NCBI RefSeq assembly: GCF_022815725.1
Contig: NZ_JALGRF010000019.1
Location: 1-53,722 of the forward strand
Direction: 5' to 3'
Source: Streptomyces sp. APSN-46.1
Lineage (GTDB): Bacteria > Actinomycetota > Actinomycetes > Streptomycetales > Streptomycetaceae
Length of the DNA: 53,722 nt
In this document: piece after piece, positions 17,342 to 26,097 of the stretch
How positions within the stretch are numbered: position 1 is the stretch's first letter
Layout: each line of letters starts with the position of its first letter
The notes under the pieces: generated by a model
What the model saw: only the letters and a program-made list of their open reading frames with translations
What the model was told of the DNA's origin: nothing
Database searches by the model: none
Translations under genes and position numbers: made by a program

Positions 17342-18676
17342 TCAGGCCGCGCGCGGGGCCTGCTCCAGGGTCGGGGTCATGTCCATGCTCTGCTCGCCCG
17401 GCTGTGCCACCAGTCGGCCCGACTGGACGATCTGGAAGGTGACCCGCCCGTTCACGATGCGCGGGAATCCGGCGACGGCGCGCATGTCCTGGTAGCGCCA
17501 GGACAGATCCGGGGTCAGCCCGCCGGTCCTGACGCTCTCCGACTGGTTCAGCACGCGCGCGACCTTCCGCGCCGTGATGTTCTCCTCCGCCTTGAACCGC
17601 TTCACGATCTCGCTCAGCACCGTGTACGCGATCCACGTGGTCTGCGCCCCGCTGTCGTCCGCGTCCACGCCGCCGTCGCCGAAGGAGTGCTCGGAGATCA
17701 CCTTCCGCATCGGCTCCCACAGCGGATCGGACGAGACGGGGTACCAACTGGTGACGTACGCGCCCTCGAACGGGCTCTCCTTACCGCCGGTCCGGTCCAC
17801 CAGGGACTGGCTGACACTGCCCAGGACCGAGGAGATCTGCGGCTTGTGCTTGTCGTCGGCGCGGCGGAAGGCGTCGAAGAACGTCTCGGTGCGCTCGCCG
17901 AGCACGGCGGTCACGCAGCCCTTCTCCTTCTCCTTCGCCTTTTCCTTTTCCTTCTCCTTGGACGCGGACTCCTTGGACGCGGACGCGGCCCCGGCGGTAT
18001 CGGCCAGCGCCTCGCGCGCCTGGGGGGAGAAGTCGGCGCTGTCCTCGGCCGCGCGGATGTCGGAGGCCTCGCCCATGTTGTTGGCCTTCAGCCCGGCGTT
18101 GAGCAGCACGGGCATCGAGTCCCCGGCGAGGGTGTCGGGCCGGACCAGGGCCACCTGGCCGCAGGCGCGGCCGAGCTGGTGGCCGGCACCGGCGAGGAGC
18201 ACCGGCTGACCGCCGTTGACGGGGTAGGAGAGGGTGCTCTGGAACTCCTCGGAGGAGACCCCGTAGCCGCCGATGAAGGGGATTCCCTCGGCCTCCAGCG
18301 GTGCCATGAAGGCGCGGCCGTGCTGGCTGTACGAGCCGACGACCGCCACCGCCTTCTCGGCGATGGCCTTGCGGGCGCAGTCGGCGGCGCCGGCGGGGGT
18401 GTTCTGCTCGTTGCAGGTCAGCACCCGGAGCTTGCGCCCGTTGATGCCGCCCTTGGAGTTGGCCCAGCGCTCGTACGCCTTGGCCATGGCGGGCATTCCG
18501 GGCATGTTGGTCGCCTTCGTGCCCTGCGGGGCGAAGGTCATGACGGTGATGGTGTCCCCGGGGCCCCCCGAGCCCCCGGGGATCACCCCGCAGCCGGCGA
18601 CGAGACACGCGCCCATCGCCGTGGCCAGGAAGGTGCGGGAGAAGGATGCTGCGCGTCGCCGATCGGTCATGTCCAT
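17342..18676 (-). CDS. substrate-binding lipoprotein, branched-chain amino-acid-binding (Peripla_BP_6) type
   Basis: About 444 residues with a lipoprotein signal: the lipobox LVAGC ends at Cys29. The mature part is a two-lobed binding protein (VMTFAPQGTKATNMPGMPAMAKAYERWAN near the start, AVVGSYSQHGRAFMAPLEAEGIPFIGGYG, and a late YTVLSEIVKRFKAEENITARKVARVL). No permease or ATPase gene is next to it, so it may be an orphan receptor or serve a distant transporter. An unusual low-complexity Lys-Glu stretch (KEKEKEKAKEKEKG) interrupts the fold near its middle. Start ATG at 18676 or 18670. Confidence 0.8.
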   Translation of the reverse strand: MDMTDRRRAASFSRTFLATAMGACLVAGCGVIPGGSGGPGDTITVMTFAPQGTKATNMPGMPAMAKAYERWANSKGGINGRKLRVLTCNEQNTPAGAADCARKAIAEKAVAVVGSYSQHGRAFMAPLEAEGIPFIGGYGVSSEEFQSTLSYPVNGGQPVLLAGAGHQLGRACGQVALVRPDTLAGDSMPVLLNAGLKANNMGEASDIRAAEDSADFSPQAREALADTAGAASASKESASKEKEKEKAKEKEKGCVTAVLGERTETFFDAFRRADDKHKPQISSVLGSVSQSLVDRTGGKESPFEGAYVTSWYPVSSDPLWEPMRKVISEHSFGDGGVDADDSGAQTTWIAYTVLSEIVKRFKAEENITARKVARVLNQSESVRTGGLTPDLSWRYQDMRAVAGFPRIVNGRVTFQIVQSGRLVAQPGEQSMDMTPTLEQAPRAA

Positions 18677-18808
18677 GCACCATTCCGCTCCCCGGGGAAC
18701 TGGGGTGTGAGGTGTACACAACATTCGGTGACGTGCAGGTGAATTGCCGGGGCCGGTTACGCAGAGCTGCCTCAAGATCCGGAATAGAAGGAACGTACGA
18801 TCGAAAGC

Positions 18809-19312
18809 GTGACAATCGCCCAAGGTTCGAAGAACTCTTCCCGTCGCGGCGGCCGCTCCTCCACCATGGGCGGCATGCCCCTGAATGACATGCCGTGGTG
18901 GCGCTGGCGCAGCAACGTGCGCTCGGCGCTGCACATGCTTTCCGATCCGGAGTTCCAGGAGGACACCTGGCTGGCCGGCGCCGAGGGGTACGGGGACGTC
19001 ACCGACGCCGTGTACCGGCTCGTCGAGGACACCTGGCTCGACAGTTGGTCCGCCGAGAAGTACGTCGGCACGATCTTCCGGGATTCGCAGGAGGCGGCCC
19101 TCGTCGACCTCGCGGTCCTGCGGGTGCTGCGGATCCTGCACCAGGTGGGTCCGGACGCGCCCGTGTCCACGTACCTGGAGCACCACGCGTGGCCCGAGGC
19201 GGTACGGGCGGCGCGCGAGGCGCACCTGCGGATGGCGGTGGCGGACGGGGAGGAGCCGGACGTGCGGCCGCGGTCGCTGGAAGCGTTGAGGATCCTCACC
19301 CGCGCGGTGTGA
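18809..19312 (+). CDS. conserved hypothetical protein
   Basis: A 167-residue soluble acidic protein with no domain I recognise by function. A basic Ser/Arg-rich start (about 20 residues) is followed by a conserved-looking body rich in Trp and acidic residues (MPWWRWRSNVRSALHMLSDPEFQEDTWLAG, VEDTWLDSWSAEKYVGTIFRD). GTG start; an internal ATG at 18866 is a possible alternative. It lies 14 bases upstream of purU and is probably cotranscribed with it. Confidence 0.75.
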   Translation: MTIAQGSKNSSRRGGRSSTMGGMPLNDMPWWRWRSNVRSALHMLSDPEFQEDTWLAGAEGYGDVTDAVYRLVEDTWLDSWSAEKYVGTIFRDSQEAALVDLAVLRVLRILHQVGPDAPVSTYLEHHAWPEAVRAAREAHLRMAVADGEEPDVRPRSLEALRILTRAV

Positions 19313-19326
19313 AAGGCTGTGCGGTC

Positions 19327-20205
19327 ATGAGCGACCCGCAGCACGAGGCCCAGGCCCAGCCCCAGTACGTCCTTACCGTCTCCTGCCCCGACAAGCAGGG
19401 CATCGTCCACGCCGTGTCCAGTTATCTCTTCATGACCGGCTGCAACATCGTGGACAGCCAGCAGTACGGAGACCGGGGCACCGGGCTGTTCTTCATGCGG
19501 GTGCACTTCGAGGCCGAGCCGACGGTTACGGTCGAGAAGCTGCGCGCGAGCTTCGCCGCGATCGGCGACTCGTTCAGGATGGACTGGCAGATCCACCGCT
19601 CCGACGAGCGGATGCGGATCGTGCTGATGGTGTCGAAGTTCGGCCACTGCCTGAACGACCTGCTGTTCCGCGCGCGGATCGGCGCGCTGCCGGTGGAGAT
19701 CGCGGCGGTCGTCTCCAACCACACGGACTTCAAGGAACTGGTCGGCTCGTACGACATCCCGTTCGTGCACATTCCGGTGACGAAGGACACGAAGGCGGAG
19801 GCGGAGGCGCGGCTGCTGGAGCTGGTGCGCTCCGAGAACGTCGAGCTCGTCGTCCTCGCCCGCTACATGCAGGTGCTGTCGGACACCCTGTGCAAGGAGC
19901 TGAGCGGGCGGATCATCAACATCCACCACTCGTTCCTGCCGAGCTTCAAGGGCGCCAAGCCGTACCACCAGGCGCACGCGCGGGGCGTGAAGCTGATCGG
20001 CGCGACGGCGCACTATGTGACGGCCGACCTGGACGAGGGCCCGATCATCGAGCAGGAGGTCGAGCGGGTGGGCCACGAGGTGACGCCGGACCAGCTGGTG
20101 GCGATCGGGCGCGACGTGGAGTGCCAGGCGCTGGCGCGGGCCGTGAAGTGGCACAGCGAACACCGCGTCCTCCTGAACGGCTCCCGCACGGTCGTCTTCG
20201 CCTAG
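19327..20205 (+). CDS. purU: formyltetrahydrofolate deformylase
   Basis: A 292-residue enzyme that hydrolyses 10-formyl-THF to formate and THF, balancing one-carbon pools and purine synthesis. An N-terminal ACT domain is visible (residues 12-90, VLTVSCPDKQGIVHAVSSYLF). The formyltransferase-like catalytic domain follows (RIVLMVSKFGHCLNDLLFR, ARYMQVLS), with the catalytic set Asn-His-Asp in INIHHSFLPSFKGAKPYHQA and the DLDEGPIIEQEVERV loop. Length matches the family. Confidence 0.95.
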   Translation: MSDPQHEAQAQPQYVLTVSCPDKQGIVHAVSSYLFMTGCNIVDSQQYGDRGTGLFFMRVHFEAEPTVTVEKLRASFAAIGDSFRMDWQIHRSDERMRIVLMVSKFGHCLNDLLFRARIGALPVEIAAVVSNHTDFKELVGSYDIPFVHIPVTKDTKAEAEARLLELVRSENVELVVLARYMQVLSDTLCKELSGRIINIHHSFLPSFKGAKPYHQAHARGVKLIGATAHYVTADLDEGPIIEQEVERVGHEVTPDQLVAIGRDVECQALARAVKWHSEHRVLLNGSRTVVFA

Positions 20206-20264
20206 CCCTGCGTGTCTCCGACCCCCGGGCCGCAACGAGATCCGCCCCCGGGCGCGCCCCCTCC

Positions 20265-20346
20265 CCGGACCCCCGGGCTGCGCCCGGACCCCCGGGCTGC
20301 GCCCGGACCCCCGGGCTGCGCCCGGACCCCCGGGCTGCGCCCGGAC
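20265..20346. repeat. 19-bp tandem repeat downstream of purU
   Basis: Four perfect copies of CCGGACCCCCGGGCTGCGC start at 20265, 20284, 20303 and 20322, with a partial fifth at 20341. The unit carries CCCGGG and can fold back with its neighbours, so the array may work as a stack of terminator hairpins. It lies in the 295-base gap between convergent purU and the anti-sigma gene; no gene is supportable in the gap. Confidence 0.85.
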
Positions 20347-20500
20347 CCGTTCCCGGGTTGCCCCCGTGCCGCCCTTTACGGGCTGTGCCCGAGGTCGCGG
20401 GCTCCGGCCATGGCTCTTTCGGGCTGGGCCCAGCGCCGGGCGGTCCCTTGGAGGGGCTCCTCTGGCCCCCGGGCGGCGGTGGTCCAGGTTCCGCCGGAGG

Positions 20501-21721
20501 CTACAGGCGGCTGAGGGAGGCGGCGGCGAAGAGGACGTCGCGGATTGCCTCGCGGTCGCCCTGTTGGCCCGCCGCCGCTTCCTCCGGGGAGATGTGGCCG
20601 GCGGCCAGCTGGCAGAACTCGCCCCTGTCCAGCGCGATGTGCGCCACCCGGTGGTCCGGCGACGGTTTCGCCGCCGGCGAGTCCAGGGCGATGTCCCAGC
20701 TCCCGCCGCCCGAGCCCTCGATCTCCAGGTGCAGGGTCCGCCCCGGCGCACCCGCCGCGACCAGCCCGCGCGCCGGAGCCGCGAGACCCGACCGCCGCCG
20801 GTGCGCGAGCGTACTCGGCAACAGCCGCGCCGCCAGGTCGATCATGCGGTGCAGATCCGGCCCGGACGGCGGGTCGTACGGGTAGTCCACCGCCTCCGCG
20901 ATGTCCCACGCGTGGACCCAGCACTCGAAGGCCCGCTCCAGGAACGCGTCCCCGAGGGGGAGCGCGAAGCTCCCGTAGTCGACGGCCAGTTCCGCCACCC
21001 CGCGCCCCGCGAACGACACCGTGCGGACCAGCGTGTGCCCCTGCTCCCGCCACGGCTCGCGGACCTGCCGCGTGGTCGGGTGCGCGGTGTTCCAGAAGTA
21101 CTCCGTACGCTTCGCGGGGCTGCGCGACGGCGCGTCCGGGCCCAGCGGGTCGTCCAGTCCCAGCGCCGCCGCGACCAGGCCGTCCACCGTCAGCAGATGC
21201 CCGATCACCCCGGCCACCGTCGTCCGGCGCGACTGCCGCCGCTCCCCCTCGAACCACTTCAGCCGTACCGGCGTGTGCCACTCCGAATCGCCGAAGTCCT
21301 GGAGCAGCGCGTCGAGCCGCGCCGTCTCCGTGTCGTACGGGTTCGCCCACGCCGGCACCGGGATCCGGGCCGGCCGCTTGCCCAGGCAGTCCTCCAACAC
21401 CCGCGACCGCAGCAGCGGTTTCAGGTCGAGGTTCTCCTCGGGGTGCAGCAGCCCCACCGCGTCGCGCAGCCGCAGCGCCTCCTCGGCGCAGGGCGCGCAC
21501 TCGGTGAGGTGGTCCTCCACGGCCTGGGTCTCCTCCGCGGAACACGCGGCCAGCGCCCACGCGCCGAGCAGGGACTTCAGCACCGTGTGCGAGGGCGGCG
21601 CGGCCGGCGGCGGTGGCGCGTGCCGCGGGTCGAGGTCGTCGGCGGCTCCGCGCGGACCCGGTATCCGGGCCCCGCCGCCGGGCCGGTATCCGTCGTCGGG
21701 CGGGTCGGAGGGGCCGGTCAT
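20501..21721 (-). CDS. anti-sigma factor: ZAS zinc finger fused to a mycothiol-dependent maleylpyruvate isomerase-like domain
   Basis: About 406 residues. The N-terminal 90 residues hold a zinc-binding anti-sigma (ZAS) motif, His71-x3-Cys75-x2-Cys78 with Cys60 nearby. A DinB/MDMPI-type domain follows (from about residue 125: LDALLQDFGDSEWHTPVRLKWFEGERRQSRRTTVAGVIGHLLTVDGLVAAALG), then a C-terminal domain typical of the same group. The start ATG overlaps the sigma-factor stop (ATGA, 21718-21721), so it is the cognate anti-sigma factor. A thiol-linked domain suggests redox or xenobiotic sensing; that is inference. Confidence 0.85.
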   Translation of the reverse strand: MTGPSDPPDDGYRPGGGARIPGPRGAADDLDPRHAPPPPAAPPSHTVLKSLLGAWALAACSAEETQAVEDHLTECAPCAEEALRLRDAVGLLHPEENLDLKPLLRSRVLEDCLGKRPARIPVPAWANPYDTETARLDALLQDFGDSEWHTPVRLKWFEGERRQSRRTTVAGVIGHLLTVDGLVAAALGLDDPLGPDAPSRSPAKRTEYFWNTAHPTTRQVREPWREQGHTLVRTVSFAGRGVAELAVDYGSFALPLGDAFLERAFECWVHAWDIAEAVDYPYDPPSGPDLHRMIDLAARLLPSTLAHRRRSGLAAPARGLVAAGAPGRTLHLEIEGSGGGSWDIALDSPAAKPSPDHRVAHIALDRGEFCQLAAGHISPEEAAAGQQGDREAIRDVLFAAASLSRL

Positions 21722-22281
21722 CGGGGCGTTCCATATCCGGGCGGGGCGGTGTCCTCCCGGGGGAGGGCGTTGGCGGTCGACAGCAACTGCAGCCCGAGCC
21801 GCAGCCGGCGCCGCGCCTCGTCCTCGCTGATCTGGAGGTCGGCGGCGGCCTGGCGGTAGTCGCGGCGCTTGAAGTACGCGAGTTCCAGGGCGGCCCGCAG
21901 CGGCGCGGGCATGGAGGTGACGATGAAGTCCGCGCGGGCGGCCGCGTTGGCGGTGGCCACCTTGCGCTCCAGCTCCTCGCGGGAGCCGCGCCCCAGCTCG
22001 GCCTGGCGCAGCCGGGCCACCGCCTGGCCCTGCGTGATCCGGGCGACCCACGAACGCATGGAGCCCTGTTTGGGATCGTAGGCGTCCGGGTTCTCCCAGA
22101 TGTAGCCGAAGACCTCGCGGGTGATCCGGTCCGCGGCCTTCTCGTCGCCCAGGACCCGGTGCGCCAGGCTGTGCACGAGCGAGGCGAAGCGGTCGTACAG
22201 CTCCCCGAGCGCGGCGGCCTCGCCGCGGGCGAGGCGCTGCTGCATGCGGCGGTCCCAGCGCGGTGGTACGTCCTTCGGCAT
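21718..22281 (-). CDS. ECF-type RNA polymerase sigma factor
   Basis: A 187-residue sigma-70 family protein with region 2 (ALGELYDRFASLVHSLAHRVLGDEKAADRITREVFGYIWENP) and region 4 (MPAPLRAALELAYFKRRDYRQAAADLQISEDEARRRLRLGLQLL). The ATG at 22281 is chosen because GGGGGCAG lies just upstream; an in-frame ATG at 22308 has no ribosome site. Operon partner of the zinc anti-sigma factor. Promoter targets cannot be read from the sequence. Confidence 0.9.
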   Translation of the reverse strand: MPKDVPPRWDRRMQQRLARGEAAALGELYDRFASLVHSLAHRVLGDEKAADRITREVFGYIWENPDAYDPKQGSMRSWVARITQGQAVARLRQAELGRGSREELERKVATANAAARADFIVTSMPAPLRAALELAYFKRRDYRQAAADLQISEDEARRRLRLGLQLLSTANALPREDTAPPGYGTPR

Positions 22282-22597
22282 ACTGCCCCCAGCCGTGTGT
22301 CGACTCATCGAATGTAATGGCCACACGGCGCAGCGCGCCCGTTTTGGGAGAATCCCGCCTGGAAGTGTGGCCTCCGTGCTAGGGGGCGTCCCCCGGAGAC
22401 CGTCGCGCGTGGCCGGACGGCCCCCGCGGCGGCGGGACATGGGCACACGCGTACGCGCCCCGCCGCGCTTCCCGTGCGCTGGTTCGATGCGGCCATCTGC
22501 TTGTCCGCTTCGCTTAACGCGCAGGCCACTGAGGGCTTACGCTCCTGCCTTGTCTTGAACTGCACCCCACCGCATCAGTGAAGGCGGAACTTCGAAT
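22282..22597. other. divergent intergenic region, no gene seen
   Basis: This 316-base gap separates the divergent sigma-factor and EF-hand genes and must hold both promoters, which I cannot pinpoint. It contains GGGGG-CGT-CCCCC (22382-22394), and CCACAC (22321-22326) that can pair with GTGTGG (22365-22370). Short frames here are not supported by codon pattern. Confidence 0.5.
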
Positions 22598-23122
22598 ATG
22601 GACAGCGCAGAGTACGAGCGCAAGATCGCCTCCCGATTCGCCACCTTCGACCAGGACGGGAACGGCTCCATCGACCGGGAGGACTTCAGCGCGGCGGCGC
22701 GCTCGGTGCTGGCCGAGTTCGGCGTCGCGGCACGGTCGGACAAGGGGCAGGCCGTCTTCGCGGGTGCCGAGGCGTTCTGGCAGGGGATGGCCGGGATCGC
22801 GGACGTGGACGGGGACCAGCGGGTGTCCCGCGAGGAGTTCATCACGGGCGCGGCGAAGCGGCTGCGGGACAGCCCGGAGCGGTTCGCGGAGATCGCGCGG
22901 CCGTTCCTGCGGGCGGTGGTCGCGGTGGCTTCCGACGGCGCGTCCGGCGCGGGCGCGACCCCGGAGGCGGTGGCCCGTGTGCTGCGCGTCCTGGGCATTC
23001 CGGCCGAGCCGGCCGGCCAGGTGGCGACGGCGCTGGACGCCGACGGCGACGGCCGCGTCTCGCTGGACGAGATCCTGGCGGCCTTCGCCGGCTACTGCGG
23101 CGTGGAGGCCCCGGACGCGTAG
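22598..23122 (+). CDS. EF-hand calcium-binding protein (calerythrin type)
   Basis: A 174-residue sarcoplasmic-type EF-hand protein. Three canonical 12-residue calcium loops are visible: DQDGNGSIDRED (18-29), DVDGDQRVSREE (69-80) and DADGDGRVSLDE (147-158). A fourth site between the second and last is degenerate (around 100-130), as in calerythrins. Probably a cytosolic Ca2+ buffer or sensor. No enzymatic domain. Stands alone. Confidence 0.92.
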   Translation: MDSAEYERKIASRFATFDQDGNGSIDREDFSAAARSVLAEFGVAARSDKGQAVFAGAEAFWQGMAGIADVDGDQRVSREEFITGAAKRLRDSPERFAEIARPFLRAVVAVASDGASGAGATPEAVARVLRVLGIPAEPAGQVATALDADGDGRVSLDEILAAFAGYCGVEAPDA

Positions 23123-23198
23123 TCCGTCGCGCCCGGCCGGGGGTGGGCACGCCGCCGCGGCTGCCCACCGTACGGCCGCCAAGCGGTATCGGAGCCGC

Positions 23199-24779
23199 TC
23201 AGGCCCCGTCCGGGCGGCGGGTGTCCGCGAAGCGTTCGCGGAGTTTGTACTTCAAGACCTTGCGCAGGGCGTCGTTGCGGGGCAGGGCGTCGACCAGTTC
23301 CAGTTGCTCCGGGAGTTTGTGGGGGGACAGGCCCTGGGCGCGCAGGTGCGCAGTCAGCTGCGGCAGGGTCAGCGGGGCGGCTCCGGAGGGCTGTTCGACC
23401 ACCGCGCAGACGCGTTCGCCGCGGTCGGGGTCCGGGAGGCCTATGACGGCCACGTCGGCGATGCCCGGGAGCCGGTGGAGGAGGTCCTCGATCTCCTTCG
23501 CCGAGATGTTCTCGCCCTTGCGGATGATGACGTCCTTGCTGCGGCCCGTCAGGACCAGGTGGCCGGTCCGGGTGAGGTGGCCGAGGTCGCCGGTGATCAG
23601 GAATCCGTCGGCGTCGAACACGTCGGCGTTCCGGTCCTGGCCGAGGTACCCCTGGCAGACCGCCTCGCCGCGCAGGCGGACCTCCCCGTCCGCGCCGGGG
23701 GGCAGCGGTGTGCCGTCCGGTGACGTGATGCGGATCGTCATGCCGGCCGGGGGGCGGCCCTCCGTGGTGGCCAGGTTCTCCGGGGTGTCGTCCGGGTCGC
23801 CCATCGTGATCATCGGGACTTCGGTCATGCCGTAGCCGTGTGTGAGTTGGCAGCCGAGTTCGCGGACCACCGCGTGGTAGATCTCCGGCGGCTTGGGGGC
23901 GCCGCCGCCCGCCAGGAGGCGGAGGGTGGGGATGAGTCTCGACCCCGGCGCCTTGCGCTGCTCCGTCAGGAACATGGAGTAGAACGCCGTGGAGCCGCCG
24001 GCCACCGTCACCCCGTGGCGCCGGTAGCCGTCGAGCGCGTCCGGCATCGCGAACTTCTCGAACAGGACCGCCGGGAAGCCGTAGAGGAGCAGCATCACCG
24101 TGTAGTCCGGGCCGGCGATGTGCGCGAAGGGGAACGCCATCGAGCCGACGTCCGCCGGGCCGAGGCGCAGCGCGTGGGCGAGGCAGGAGCCGCCGGCGAT
24201 CAGGGAGCGGTCGGTGTGCAGGACGCCCTTGGGGTCCGAGGTGGTGCCGGAGGTCCAGTAGATCCACCGTACGGAGGTCCCCGAGGCGGGGGGTGCGGGG
24301 AGTACGGAGGGATCCCCGGCGGGGAGCGAGTCGTAGGCCTCGAAGACGCCCCGGGCGCCGAGCCGCCGTGCCATCGCGGTGTGGTCGAAGCCGCGCCAGA
24401 CGCCGGGCACGGCGAAGAACTCGGCCTTCGACTCGCGCAGCGCGAAGCCGGTCTCGCGGTCCCGGTAGAAGGGGATGACCGGTGACTGGACGGCGCCGAT
24501 CCGGGCCAGGGCGAGGGAGAGCAGGACCGTCTCGATCCGGGTCGGGAGCTGCCAGGCGACGACCGTGCCCGGGCGGACGCCCATGTCGTACAGGCCCGCC
24601 GCGACCCGTTCCGAGCGGTCCCGGAGTTCGCCGAAGGTGAGGGTGCGGTCCCGGGCGGGGTCCTCGGCCGCCTCGATGAGCACCGGGGCGTCGGGGGTCA
24701 GCGCCGCGCGCCGGGCGATCAGCTCCCACAGGGTGGGGGACTCGCCCAGTTCCCTCGCGGTGTCCGTCGCGTCCGACAT
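23199..24779 (-). CDS. AMP-forming acyl-CoA synthetase / CoA ligase
   Basis: A 526-residue ANL-superfamily enzyme that activates a carboxylic acid as acyl-AMP and transfers it to CoA. The P-loop-like motif YWTSGTTSDPKGV lies near residue 173, the A5 motif HGYGMTEVP near 318, the GDLGHLTRTGHLVLTGRSKD hinge near 400, and the catalytic Lys is expected in ALRKVLKYKL near the C terminus. It resembles cyclohexanecarboxylate/fatty-acyl ligases; the substrate is unknown. Divergent from the amidohydrolase gene, with a palindromic operator-like site on each side of the shared promoter region. Confidence 0.92.
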   Translation of the reverse strand: MSDATDTARELGESPTLWELIARRAALTPDAPVLIEAAEDPARDRTLTFGELRDRSERVAAGLYDMGVRPGTVVAWQLPTRIETVLLSLALARIGAVQSPVIPFYRDRETGFALRESKAEFFAVPGVWRGFDHTAMARRLGARGVFEAYDSLPAGDPSVLPAPPASGTSVRWIYWTSGTTSDPKGVLHTDRSLIAGGSCLAHALRLGPADVGSMAFPFAHIAGPDYTVMLLLYGFPAVLFEKFAMPDALDGYRRHGVTVAGGSTAFYSMFLTEQRKAPGSRLIPTLRLLAGGGAPKPPEIYHAVVRELGCQLTHGYGMTEVPMITMGDPDDTPENLATTEGRPPAGMTIRITSPDGTPLPPGADGEVRLRGEAVCQGYLGQDRNADVFDADGFLITGDLGHLTRTGHLVLTGRSKDVIIRKGENISAKEIEDLLHRLPGIADVAVIGLPDPDRGERVCAVVEQPSGAAPLTLPQLTAHLRAQGLSPHKLPEQLELVDALPRNDALRKVLKYKLRERFADTRRPDGA

Positions 24780-24795
24780 CCCGGCCTCCCCATAG

Positions 24796-24810
24796 CTGAC
24801 GACTAGTCAG
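24796..24810. promoter_or_regulatory. 15-bp operator-like palindrome, copy 1
   Basis: CTGACGACTAGTCAG, 16 bases upstream of the CoA-ligase start. It belongs to a set of four near-identical sites (also 24875, 47099 and 51711), all immediately upstream of catabolic genes. The size and symmetry fit a TetR-type repressor. Confidence 0.65.
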
Positions 24811-24874
24811 ATCAAGCGCAGAGCGTAGAACGCGGACGCTTGTCGGTCCAGGGGTGGCGGAGCTAGCTTTGTTT

Positions 24875-24889
24875 CTGACGATCCATCAG
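24875..24889. promoter_or_regulatory. 15-bp operator-like palindrome, copy 2
   Basis: CTGACGATCCATCAG, 20 bases upstream of the amidohydrolase start. It forms, with copy 1, a pair spaced 79 bp apart in the divergent promoter region. Confidence 0.65.
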
Positions 24890-24909
24890 ATTTGCGGCGA
24901 GGGGACACC

Positions 24910-26097
24910 ATGGAACTGCCTCGGATCATCAGCGTGGACGACCACGTGATCGAGCCCGCGCACCTCTTCGACGTGTGGCTGCCCGCGAAATACCGGGACC
25001 GCGGGCCCAAGCCGCTCACCGCCGGCATCGGCGAGCTCGCCTACACCGGCGGCAAGTACGTGATCACCATGGACCCGGACGGCCCGCCGACCGACTGGTG
25101 GATCTACGAGGACCTGAAGTTCCCGTACAAGCGCAACATCGCCGCCGTCGGCTTCGACCGCGACGACATGACCCTGGAGGGCATCACCCGCGAGGAGATG
25201 CGGCGCGGCTGCTGGGACCCCAAGGCGCGCCTCGCCGACATGGACCTCAACCACGTCGAGGCGTCCCTCTGCTTCCCGACGTTCCCGCGCTTCTGCGGGC
25301 AGACCTTCGCCGAGGCGCGGGACAAGGAGGTCGCCCTCGCGTGCGTCCGCGCGTACAACGACTGGATGGTCGAGGAGTGGTGCGGCGACAGCGGCGGCCG
25401 GCTGATCCCGCTGTGCGTCATCCCGCTCTGGGACATCGGCCTGGCGGTCGCCGAGATCCGCCGCAACGCCGCGCGCGGGGTGCGCGCGGTGACCTTCTCC
25501 GAGATCCCGACCCACCTCGGGCTGCCCTCGATCCACTCCGGGTACTGGGACCCCTTCTTCGCCGTCTGCCAGGAGACCGGCACCGTCGTCAACATGCACA
25601 TCGGGTCCAGCTCGCAGATGCCCGCCGCCTCGCCCGACGCGCCGCCCGCCGTACAGGCCTCGCTCAGCTTCAACAACGCGATGGCCTCGATGATGGACTT
25701 CCTGTTCAGCGGGGTGCTGGTGAAGTTCCCGACCCTGAAGCTGGCCTACAGCGAAGGGCAGATGGGCTGGATCCCGTACGCCCTGGAGCGCGCGGACGAC
25801 GTGTGGGAGGAGCACCGCGCGTGGGGCGGGGTGCGCGACCTGATCCCCGAGCCGCCGTCCACCTACTACTACCGGCAGATGTTCTGCTGCTTCTTCCGCG
25901 ACAAGCACGGGATCGCCTCGCTCGACGTCGTCGGCCGCGACAACGCCACCTTCGAGACCGACTACCCGCACGTGGACTCGACCTTCCCGCACACCAAGGA
26001 GGTCGCCCTCGACCACGTGAAGGGCCTGGACGACGAGACGGTCTACAAACTGATGCGCGGCAACGCCATCCGGATGCTGGGCCTGGACCTGACCTGA
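24910..26097 (+). CDS. metal-dependent amidohydrolase (amidohydrolase_2 family)
   Basis: A 395-residue TIM-barrel hydrolase or decarboxylase relative. Visible are the N-terminal SVDDHVIEPAHLF segment (in place of the usual DxHxH), NMHIGSSSQMP in the middle, and the C-terminal FETDYPHVDSTFPHTKE with the conserved Asp. Such proteins sit in many actinobacterial acyl-CoA catabolic clusters. The ATG at 24910 has GAGGGG upstream; the six-codon extension is less likely. Its stop overlaps the next start (TGATG), so it heads a three-gene operon with two acyl-CoA dehydrogenases. Confidence 0.9.
   Translation: MELPRIISVDDHVIEPAHLFDVWLPAKYRDRGPKPLTAGIGELAYTGGKYVITMDPDGPPTDWWIYEDLKFPYKRNIAAVGFDRDDMTLEGITREEMRRGCWDPKARLADMDLNHVEASLCFPTFPRFCGQTFAEARDKEVALACVRAYNDWMVEEWCGDSGGRLIPLCVIPLWDIGLAVAEIRRNAARGVRAVTFSEIPTHLGLPSIHSGYWDPFFAVCQETGTVVNMHIGSSSQMPAASPDAPPAVQASLSFNNAMASMMDFLFSGVLVKFPTLKLAYSEGQMGWIPYALERADDVWEEHRAWGGVRDLIPEPPSTYYYRQMFCCFFRDKHGIASLDVVGRDNATFETDYPHVDSTFPHTKEVALDHVKGLDDETVYKLMRGNAIRMLGLDLT

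Noticed and set aside
20265..20346. CRISPR array
   Set aside because: Units are contiguous 19-bp repeats without variable spacers, and no cas genes are present anywhere in the window.
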